NCBI GenBank assembly: GCA_945878515.1
Contig: CAMCTL010000022.1
Coordinates: forward strand, 1 to 30,820
Direction of reading: 5' to 3'
DNA: 30,820 bases
Source of the DNA: Flavobacterium psychrophilum
Lineage (GTDB): Bacteria > Bacteroidota > Bacteroidia > Flavobacteriales > Flavobacteriaceae
Shown: positions 24,932-30,820 of the stretch, in pieces
How positions within the stretch are numbered: the stretch's first letter is position 1
Layout of the letters: every line of letters starts with the position of its first letter
Notes under the pieces: model-generated
The model's database searches: none
Seen by the model: only the letters and a program-made list of their open reading frames with translations
What the model was told of the DNA's origin: nothing
Translations under genes and position numbers: made by a program

Positions 24932-26167
24932 ATGGCAGTAGAAGATAAGGAGATTATTTTGTTAAAAGTTTCTGGACAGGACAAACCTGGAGTAACCGCT
25001 GGTTTAACATCAATTTTAGCTAATTATGATGCCATTATTTTAGACATAGGTCAGGCTGATATTCACGATACGCTTTCTTTAGGAATTTTATTTGAAGTAC
25101 AATCAGGTTCTAATTCTGGAGCTGTTTTGAAAGATTTATTATTCAAAGGTTATGAGTTGGGAATTAAGGTTGTTTTTATTCCCATAACAATTCCAGACTA
25201 CGAAATTTGGGTGAAAGGACAACGCAAACAACGCTATATTATTAATGTTTTGGGCGAAAAACTAACCGCGGTACAACTGGCAGCGGTAACCAAAATTATG
25301 TCCGATCAAAAGCTGAATATCGACTCTATCATAAGATTAACCGGAAGGACTTCTGTTGTTGAGAAAGAAGAATATCCTCGTTCTTGCGTGCAGTTATCCG
25401 TAACCGGAAATATTGTAGATAAAGCGATGATGACGTCCCAATTTATGCAAATTTCTGGAGAATTAGATGTCGATATTGCGTTTCAAGAAGACAATATGTA
25501 CCGAAGAAATAGACGGTTAGTATGTTTTGATATGGATTCTACCTTAATTCAAACCGAGGTTATAGACGAATTGGCCGAGTTAAATGGAGTAGGAGAGCAA
25601 GTCAGAGCCATTACAGAATCAGCAATGAATGGCGAAATAGATTTTAGCGAAAGCTTCAAAAAAAGAATGGCTTTGTTGGAAGGTTTGAGTGAAGACGTTT
25701 TGCATAATGTTGCCATCAATTTACCAATAACAAAAGGTGCGCATCGATTAATGAAAGCTTTGAAATATTACGGATATAAAACCGCAATTCTTTCTGGAGG
25801 ATTCACTTATTTTGGCGATTATTTGCAAAAAGAATTGGGAATAGATTACGTTTACGCCAATCAATTGGAGATTAAAGACGGTAAACTAACCGGAAAATAT
25901 CTTGGCGAAATTGTTGATGGTGCCAAGAAAGCAGAATACCTCAGAGCAATAGCAGAAAAAGAGGGCATACACATTAACCAAACCATTGCAGTGGGTGATG
26001 GAGCCAATGATTTACCAATGTTAAACTTGGCGGGTTTAGGAATTGCTTTTCACGCCAAACCTAAGGTGAAAGAAAATGCCGCAACTTCAATTTCCAGTTT
26101 GGGTCTTGATGGAGTTTTATATTTGTTGGGCTATCACGATAGACATATTGATATGATGCAGGAATAA
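24932..26167 (+). CDS. serB: Phosphoserine phosphatase with N-terminal ACT domains
   Basis: 411 residues. It hydrolyses O-phosphoserine to serine, the last step of serine synthesis. The N-terminal half holds two ACT-type regulatory domains (about 5-80 and 100-175; KVSGQDKPGVTAGLTSILA is an ACT start), which probably sense an amino acid. The HAD domain has VCFDMDSTLIQTEVIDELAE (D200 nucleophile, D202), SGGFTYFGDYL (motif II) and AVGDGANDLPMLNLAG (motif III and IV). I chose the ATG at 24932 (MAVEDKEIIL); the longer frame from 24848 adds a 28-residue stretch of irrelevant composition. The stretch before it carries a degenerate pseudogene. Confidence 0.96.
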   Translation: MAVEDKEIILLKVSGQDKPGVTAGLTSILANYDAIILDIGQADIHDTLSLGILFEVQSGSNSGAVLKDLLFKGYELGIKVVFIPITIPDYEIWVKGQRKQRYIINVLGEKLTAVQLAAVTKIMSDQKLNIDSIIRLTGRTSVVEKEEYPRSCVQLSVTGNIVDKAMMTSQFMQISGELDVDIAFQEDNMYRRNRRLVCFDMDSTLIQTEVIDELAELNGVGEQVRAITESAMNGEIDFSESFKKRMALLEGLSEDVLHNVAINLPITKGAHRLMKALKYYGYKTAILSGGFTYFGDYLQKELGIDYVYANQLEIKDGKLTGKYLGEIVDGAKKAEYLRAIAEKEGIHINQTIAVGDGANDLPMLNLAGLGIAFHAKPKVKENAATSISSLGLDGVLYLLGYHDRHIDMMQE

Positions 26168-26579
26168 GCAATTTATCTTATGACTGCATAATTTGTATAT
26201 AAAGGCAACATAAGTAGAAGGAATCAATTAATGTCGTATTGAAACAATTATACATTTAATCTTACCACATAAGGCATATAAATTCACATAAGCGATACAA
26301 TCAAAAACTTAAATGTTCTTATATGACTTATATGGTGAAAAAAAACGACACTATTTTTTCTCACTACTTATTTTGGTGCAAAATAAAATAATTGGGTTGA
26401 CGTTTCAAGAAAAGAATTAATTACATTTTGCCGCATTTAGAAAACAAACAGGATTATTGGCATAGAGTATACGTTATAGAAATTGTTGTCCGCTATTTTT
26501 TCTAAAAAACAACAAAAAAATCCTAAACCATCAACTTGATAATTTAGGATTCTTTTTTTAATTGAAATCTACAAACTGA
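26168..26579. other. 412-bp gene-free spacer between serB and galE with repeat-type elements
   Basis: No coding sequence is supported. It holds a partial inverted repeat (26265-26337) made of CCACATAAGGCATATA and CTTATATGACTTATATGG, and AATGTCGTATTG (26230-26241), whose exact complement occurs at 14323-14334. The galE terminator lies at its end. It looks like dispersed flavobacterial spacer repeats and decayed DNA. Confidence 0.6.
26519..26551. terminator. Bidirectional terminator at the 3' side of galE
   Basis: AATCCTAAA (26519-26527), a 15-base loop, TTTAGGATT (26543-26551). A7 precedes the stem and T7 nearly follows it, so it serves galE on the minus strand and could serve serB on the plus strand. 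Confidence 0.82.
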
Positions 26580-27596
26580 TTATTGCTGTCTTATTTTTTG
26601 CTCCCATTTCCAAGCGCTTTCCATTGCTTGATCTAGTGTAGATTCTGCTTTCCAGCCCAAAACATTATTTGCTTTATCGGTATTGGCATAAGCTGAAATT
26701 ACGTCGCCTTCTCTTCGATCTACAATTTTATAAGGTAGTTTTTGTCCGCTTACTTTTTCGAAAGAATGAATTACTTCTAAAACTGAACTTCCCGTTCCTG
26801 TTCCCAAATTAAAAATTTCGACTTTCTCTATATTCTTTTTATCCAACAAACGCTTCATCGCAATTACGTGGGCTTTCGCCAAATCAACTACATGAATGTA
26901 ATCTCTTATTGCTGTTCCGTCTGGTGTTGGATAGTCGCTGCCGTACACAGATAATTCTGACCGTAAACCAATTCCAGTTTGAGTGATAAACGGAACTAAA
27001 TTTTGTGGAACACCCAATGGCAATTCACCAATTTCGGCCGTAGGATGTGCTCCAATCGGATTGAAATAACGCAATAAAACCGCATTGATGCTGGTTACTT
27101 TGGCAGAATCTGTTATAATTTCTTCGCCAATTTGTTTGGTGTTTCCATAAGGTGACATTGCAATTTGTATGGAGGCATTTTCGGTAATTGGCATTTTTTC
27201 AGCCTGACCGTAAACTGTGCAAGACGAACTAAAAATTAAGTTAGATTCAGGCATTTTTTGCAATTCTTGAAGCAAGAAAACCAAAGCATTGACGTTGTTT
27301 TCATAGTATAGCAAAGGATTTCCAACACTTTCGCCAACAGCTTTAGAAGCCGCAAAATGAATTACTCCTGAAATATCTTGATGCTTTTTGAAAAAATCCT
27401 GAACTTTTTCTTTTTCACGCAAATCCAACTTTTCGAAAAGTGGCTTTTTGTTCGTGATAGCTACAATCCCTTTCAAAACATCTTCTGATGAATTGGAAAG
27501 ATTATCAACAATTACGACTTCAAAACCTTGATTTTGCAATTCGACAACGGTATGAGAACCGATAAAACCTAAACCTCCTGTTACTAATACTTTCAT
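26580..27596 (-). CDS. galE: UDP-glucose 4-epimerase
   Basis: 338-residue extended SDR enzyme that interconverts UDP-glucose and UDP-galactose. The NAD motif is VTGGLGFIGSHTVVELQNQG and VVDN-type DNLSN follows. The catalytic triad is S124-region (FSSSCTVYG), Y150 and K154 (SPYGNTKQ). NPIGAHPTAEIGELPLG, IRDYIHVVDLAKAHVIAM and REGDVISAYANTDKANNVLG are also seen. Length is usual. The gene lies downstream of the DegT aminotransferase and NTF2-like genes on the same strand (21-base gap), so it may feed polysaccharide synthesis; whether it also acts on the N-acetyl sugars is not decidable here. Confidence 0.97.
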   Translation of the reverse strand: MKVLVTGGLGFIGSHTVVELQNQGFEVVIVDNLSNSSEDVLKGIVAITNKKPLFEKLDLREKEKVQDFFKKHQDISGVIHFAASKAVGESVGNPLLYYENNVNALVFLLQELQKMPESNLIFSSSCTVYGQAEKMPITENASIQIAMSPYGNTKQIGEEIITDSAKVTSINAVLLRYFNPIGAHPTAEIGELPLGVPQNLVPFITQTGIGLRSELSVYGSDYPTPDGTAIRDYIHVVDLAKAHVIAMKRLLDKKNIEKVEIFNLGTGTGSSVLEVIHSFEKVSGQKLPYKIVDRREGDVISAYANTDKANNVLGWKAESTLDQAMESAWKWEQKIRQQ

Positions 27597-27617
27597 AATT
27601 ATTTTTTAAGTTGTTGT

Positions 27618-28052
27618 TTATTTAAAAGCTTGTCTGGCAATGAGCAACCATTTATTTTTTTGTTTTTGCCAAACGAGCATTATCCCAATTTTAATATCTT
27701 TATCTATACCGCCATCTTTGGTGTGAGCAACTAAAGTGTGGCGAACAATGGCAGCATCGCCAAAAATCTCAATTGTTTGATTTTGAAACTCAATAGCCAC
27801 AAAATCAGATTCTCCATTCACAATTTTTTCTATAAATGCGGCTTTATTTTGAACCATTCCATTAGAATGTCCGTAACTTAACCCCGCAGAAGTAATTTCG
27901 TTCAGCTTTGTCCCATCGGCATCAATCATCGATTGACGTAAAGTTTCGACTCGAGCAGCAACCGCTATTTCATCTTTCGATTTAGAACTATTTTGCGCCG
28001 AAACTGAAAACTTAAAAAAAACTAAAACTAGAGTTAGCAAAAAATATTTCAT
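27618..28052 (-). CDS. Secreted NTF2-like (SnoaL/DUF4440-type) protein
   Basis: 144 residues. Signal peptide (about 1-19, MKYFLLTLVLVFFKFSVSAQ) followed by a cone-shaped NTF2-like fold: VAARVETLRQSMIDADGTKL, EITSAGLSYGHSNGMVQNKA, FVAIEFQNQTIEIFGDAAIV and IGIMLVWQKQKNKWLLIARQ. Such domains bind small molecules or act as isomerases or structural units; here no catalytic residues can be named. It sits between the DegT and galE genes, 2 bases after the former's stop, so it is surely in that operon. Confidence 0.88.
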   Translation of the reverse strand: MKYFLLTLVLVFFKFSVSAQNSSKSKDEIAVAARVETLRQSMIDADGTKLNEITSAGLSYGHSNGMVQNKAAFIEKIVNGESDFVAIEFQNQTIEIFGDAAIVRHTLVAHTKDGGIDKDIKIGIMLVWQKQKNKWLLIARQAFK

Positions 28053-28054
28053 TC

Positions 28055-29188
28055 CTATTTATATAAAAATTCTAAAACACTATCGGTTATGAATTTGATT
28101 TGTTCATCGTCTAATTCGGTGTGCATTGGCAACGCTATCACTTCTTTTACCAATTGATTCGTCACCGGAAAATTCTCTTCTTTGTAGCGAGAATCAGCAT
28201 AAGCCTTTTGCGAATGCAACGGAATTGGATAATAAATCGCACATGGAATTCCTTTGTTTTGCAAATATTGCATCAAACCATCTCTATCAGCATCAATAAT
28301 TCGCAGTACATATTGATGAAAAACATGGCAATCACAAATGTTGCAAATACTTGGAGCAACAATGTTTTTATGCCCAATAAATGCGGCTGAATATTTTCGG
28401 GCTGCATTTTGGCGCGCTGCGTTATATTCGTCTAATAAAGGCAATTTAGCATTCAAAACCGCTGCTTGAATACTGTCTAATCTTGAATTTACGCCCACCA
28501 CATCGTGATGGTAACGTTCGTACATTCCGTGGTTTACAATTCCGCGAATGGTGTGTGCCAAAGCATCGTCATTGGTAAAAATCGCTCCACCATCACCATA
28601 ACAACCTAAGTTTTTTGAAGGAAAAAACGAAGTCGCTCCAACGTGTCCAATTACTCCAGCTTTCTTTTTGCTTCCGTCAGAAAACTTGCAATTCGCTCCA
28701 ATAGCTTGTGCATTATCTTCAATTACATACAAGTTATATTCTTTGGCAATAGCCATAATCGCTTCCATATTGGCGGCACGACCAAACAAATGTACAGGCA
28801 CAATGGCTTTAGTTTTTGGGGTAATTGCTTTTTTGATGGCTTCAATAGAAATGTTCATATTAAACAGATCCACATCGACTAAAACGGGCGTGAGTTGTAA
28901 CAAAGCAATCACTTCGACCGTCGCAGCAAATGTAAAATCGGCAGTAATAACTTCATCACCACGCTTTAAACCCAATCCCATCATTGCAATTTGCAAAGCA
29001 TCGGTTCCGTTAGCACAAGGAATTACATGTTTTACATCGAGATATTCTTCTAGATTTTTTTGAAATTGGTGAACTTGTGGTCCGTTAATGTAAGTGTTGG
29101 TGTCGAGAACTTCTTGAATCGAAGTGTTTACGGTATCTTTAATTTTATCGTATTGACTTTTTAGGTCAACCATTTGTATTTTTTTCAT
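28055..29188 (-). CDS. DegT/DnrJ/EryC1/StrS-family sugar aminotransferase
   Basis: 377-residue PLP enzyme (fold type I) that transfers an amino group to a nucleotide-linked keto sugar. MVDLKSQYDKIKDTVNTSIQ, PCANGTDALQIAMMGLGLKR, DFTFAATVEVIALLQLTPVL, EDNAQAIGA and the lysine motif SFFPSKNLGCYGDGGAI (K192) are typical. The ATG at 29186-29188 (MKKIQMVDLK) is preferred; the longer frame needs a TTG and adds nine unconserved residues. Leader of the operon with NTF2-like and galE genes, probably for surface polysaccharide; the exact sugar (4-amino or 3-amino) is unknown. Confidence 0.93.
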   Translation of the reverse strand: MKKIQMVDLKSQYDKIKDTVNTSIQEVLDTNTYINGPQVHQFQKNLEEYLDVKHVIPCANGTDALQIAMMGLGLKRGDEVITADFTFAATVEVIALLQLTPVLVDVDLFNMNISIEAIKKAITPKTKAIVPVHLFGRAANMEAIMAIAKEYNLYVIEDNAQAIGANCKFSDGSKKKAGVIGHVGATSFFPSKNLGCYGDGGAIFTNDDALAHTIRGIVNHGMYERYHHDVVGVNSRLDSIQAAVLNAKLPLLDEYNAARQNAARKYSAAFIGHKNIVAPSICNICDCHVFHQYVLRIIDADRDGLMQYLQNKGIPCAIYYPIPLHSQKAYADSRYKEENFPVTNQLVKEVIALPMHTELDDEQIKFITDSVLEFLYK

Positions 29189-29342
29189 TTTCACATTGCT
29201 TGGCAAAGGTGCCAACTCATATTAGTTATAATTATTTTTAGTCAAAGCATATCATTGAAGCTTTAGTAAAGTACTTTTTGCCTTAATTCCTTCTAAAAAT
29301 CGCTGTGTAAAAATAGGAATTATTTTTTATAATTTAATTTAT

Positions 29343-29350
29343 TATATTTG
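29343..29350 (+). promoter_or_regulatory. Putative -7 box TATATTTG of the toxin-antitoxin genes
   Basis: TATATTTG matches TAnnTTTG and lies 17 bases before the antitoxin ATG at 29368. No TTG at standard spacing. It is probably also a promoter for the downstream waaA. Confidence 0.5.
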
Positions 29351-29367
29351 TGTAAAATATCAAACCA

Positions 29368-29607
29368 ATGGAAACAGTTCAATTCAAAACCAAATCAAAA
29401 AAAGATATGAATTTATTGGTAAATCTTGCCAAAAAAATGGGTATCGAAGTAGAAAAAATTAGTTCTAAAAAGGATTTTGTAGATGAAAACTCGCCTGAAT
29501 ATGAATTAAAAGTGGAAAGAAATCTTGGGTTGATGATGGATGAATGTCGCAATTCGCCAAGTGTAAGTTATGAAGAGGTTCAAAAAGTTTTGAATAAATG
29601 GAAGTAG
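29368..29607 (+). CDS. Antitoxin of a RelE/ParE-type pair (putative)
   Basis: 79 residues: METVQFKTKSKKDMNLLVNL, then AKKMGIEVEKI, and a charged acidic C-terminus ending SVSYEEVQKVLNKWK. The plan (small beta-strand and helix for dimerisation, then a disordered toxin-binding tail) fits a type II antitoxin. It overlaps the toxin-type gene by 10 bases, as is typical. No recognised DNA-binding helix-turn-helix is seen. The toxin it would neutralise appears broken. Confidence 0.7.
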   Translation: METVQFKTKSKKDMNLLVNLAKKMGIEVEKISSKKDFVDENSPEYELKVERNLGLMMDECRNSPSVSYEEVQKVLNKWK

Positions 29608-29863
29608 ATTTCACTAAAAATTTTCTCAAAATTATAGAAAATTTGAAAAATGAAGAATTACTTCAAAAAATTCAGGATACAATTGATAATGTAATTGCAG
29701 CAAATTCTATTGTCGAAGTTTCCAACATTAAAAAACTATCGGGGCACAAAGTTTATTACAGAATAAAAGTTGGGACTACCGCATTGGAATAGAAAAGATT
29801 GAATACCAAATGAGATTTTTAACTATTCAACACCGCAAAGACATCTACAAAAAATTCCCTTAA
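29598..29863 (+). pseudogene. RelE/ParE-type toxin, frameshifted by one missing base
   Basis: The first frame reads MEVDFTKNFLKIIENLKNEE, with IKKLSGHKVYYRIKVG, the usual RelE/HigB sequence up to KVG. It then turns into TTALE and stops at 29790-29792. In the next frame, from the same point, the family C-terminus continues: DYRIGIEKIEYQMRFLTIQH, then RKDIYKKFP, to a TAA at 29861-29863. KVGDYR is almost invariant in this family, so a G has been lost from the run GGG at 29772-29774 (expected GGGG). A repaired protein would have 88 residues. Either the toxin is dead or this is a base-calling error. Its stop TAA overlaps the waaA ATG (TAATG). Confidence 0.85.
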
Positions 29864-30820
29864 TGCTTTTTCTTTACAACCTTCTCGTACATTTTTCGGA
29901 ATTTTTTCTCAAAATCATTGCTAATTTCAATCCAAAAATCAAACTTTTTGTCGATGGTCGAAAACCTGTTTTTGAAATTTTATTGTCTAAAATTAACTCT
30001 GACGACAAAACCATTTGGTTTCACGCCGCTTCATTGGGCGAATACGAGCAAGGTTTGCCTGTAATTGAAAAAATAAAAGAGAAATTTCCCAATCATAAAA
30101 TCGTCGTTACTTTTTTCTCGCCTTCGGGTTATGAAGTTCGGAAAAACAACACCATTGCTGACGTTACCGTTTATTTGCCTTTAGATACCAAACATAATGC
30201 GCAACATTTTGTGCGCCTACTTCATCCTGAAATGGTTTTCTTCATCAAATATGAATATTGGATTAATTATTTGAGCGAACTTCGAAAGCTGGAAATTCCA
30301 ACCTATTTGATTTCGGGAATTTTTAGAGAAAATCAACTATTTTTTAAATGGTACGGCGGATTTTACAGAAATGCGCTGGAAACATTCACCTATTTTTTTG
30401 TACAAAACGAAAGTTCCAAAAAATTATTATTTCAGCTCGGGAAAACCAATGTAGCTGTTTCTGGAGATACGCGTTTTGACCGAGTTGCTTCTATTTTAGA
30501 AAAAGACAACTCTTTAGATTTTATTTCGGAGTTTATAAATAATACTTTGACCATTGTCGTGGGAAGTTCTTGGCCAAAAGACGAAAGTTTATTGGTCGAT
30601 TATATCAATCAAACTTCTGAAAAAGTTAAGTTTATCATTGCTCCGCACAACATTAAAAGTGAACAAATTCTGGAATTGAAAAATAGTATCTCTAAAAAAA
30701 CAGTTTTGTTTTCGGAAGTAGATACAAGTCGCAAACTGTCTCCACAAGATTTCGATGTTTTCATCATTGATACCATCGGGATTTTGACTAAGATTTACAG
30801 TTATGCCGATATTGCTTACG
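29863..30820 (+). CDS. waaA: 3-deoxy-D-manno-octulosonic acid (Kdo) transferase, C-terminus off the window
   Basis: Adds Kdo from CMP-Kdo to lipid IV A in lipopolysaccharide core synthesis on the inner membrane. About 319 codons are present of roughly 410. An N-terminal hydrophobic stretch (MLFLYNLLVHFSEFFLKIIA) is followed by the GT-B fold: TIWFHAASLGEYEQGLPVIE (with the likely catalytic E60 in LGE), VVTFFSPSGYEVRKN, EYWINYLSELRKLEIPTYLI, SGDTRFDRV, TIVVGSSWPKDESLL and IIAPHNIKSEQI. The ATG at 29863 shares its A with the toxin's original TAA. That arrangement ties its translation and transcription to the TA genes upstream. Confidence 0.95.
   Translation, partial: MLFLYNLLVHFSEFFLKIIANFNPKIKLFVDGRKPVFEILLSKINSDDKTIWFHAASLGEYEQGLPVIEKIKEKFPNHKIVVTFFSPSGYEVRKNNTIADVTVYLPLDTKHNAQHFVRLLHPEMVFFIKYEYWINYLSELRKLEIPTYLISGIFRENQLFFKWYGGFYRNALETFTYFFVQNESSKKLLFQLGKTNVAVSGDTRFDRVASILEKDNSLDFISEFINNTLTIVVGSSWPKDESLLVDYINQTSEKVKFIIAPHNIKSEQILELKNSISKKTVLFSEVDTSRKLSPQDFDVFIIDTIGILTKIYSYADIAY

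Noticed and set aside
29598..29792. Intact 64-residue toxin
   Set aside because: It ends right after KVG, losing the conserved C-terminus that is present in the next frame, so it is called frameshifted.

Overview
The window looks like chromosomal DNA of a Flavobacterium-like member of the Bacteroidota. The evidence is its low GC content, several start-proximal promoters matching the Bacteroidota -7 consensus TAnnTTTG, and families typical of that phylum (GSCFA, DUF4230, DUF5522, DUF6922-like, MbnP/di-heme peroxidase, TonB-receptor remnant). No rRNA, tRNA, intact insertion sequence or CRISPR array was seen.

Layout. 1-2812: a truncated aspartate-type aminotransferase (-), an acyl-lipid/acyl-CoA desaturase (-) and a divergent rsmG (+). 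2813-4106: a gene-poor degraded stretch with an eight-copy 41-bp hairpin-forming tandem repeat, a TonB-dependent-receptor N-terminus broken by four stop codons (-), and a perfect 20-bp inverted repeat. 4107-8145 (all -): M23 peptidase, MerR regulator, lemA, two TPM-domain genes and an Rrf2 regulator, followed by a frameshifted small-gene remnant. 8519-13702 (+): alaS, then a tightly packed group of a DUF6922-like protein, an AbiEii nucleotidyltransferase, a GSCFA protein and a DUF4230 protein. 13712-17503: DUF5522 (-), a small HExxH protein, a PLP-dependent ACC deaminase/D-cysteine desulfhydrase-like enzyme, a GH73-LysM lipoprotein and hemL (all +).

17621-21689: a probable copper-handling locus. 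It contains a Spy-like periplasmic protein (-), a small Cys-rich membrane protein with a CX3CH motif, an MbnP-family lipoprotein, a di-heme MbnH/cytochrome-c-peroxidase-family lipoprotein and an outer-membrane-type protein with a Cys-X2-Cys-X-Cys cluster; a strong terminator follows. MbnH-type enzymes are known to modify a tryptophan of their MbnP partner and so create a copper site. This is the most interesting intact system in the window.

21836-24298 (-): nadA-nadB, the de novo quinolinate pathway, behind a near-consensus promoter. 24413-24823: an unrecognised gene remnant with two in-frame stops. 24932-26167: serB (+). 26580-29188 (-): a DegT-family sugar aminotransferase, an NTF2-like secreted protein and galE, probably one surface-polysaccharide operon. 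29368-29863: an antitoxin plus a RelE/ParE-type toxin that has lost one G and is frameshifted; its original stop overlaps the start of waaA (Kdo transferase), which runs off the window end.

Four broken genes, one broken toxin and several families of short degenerate intergenic repeats show that the spacers here carry decayed genes and repeat-derived DNA, while the housekeeping genes look intact.
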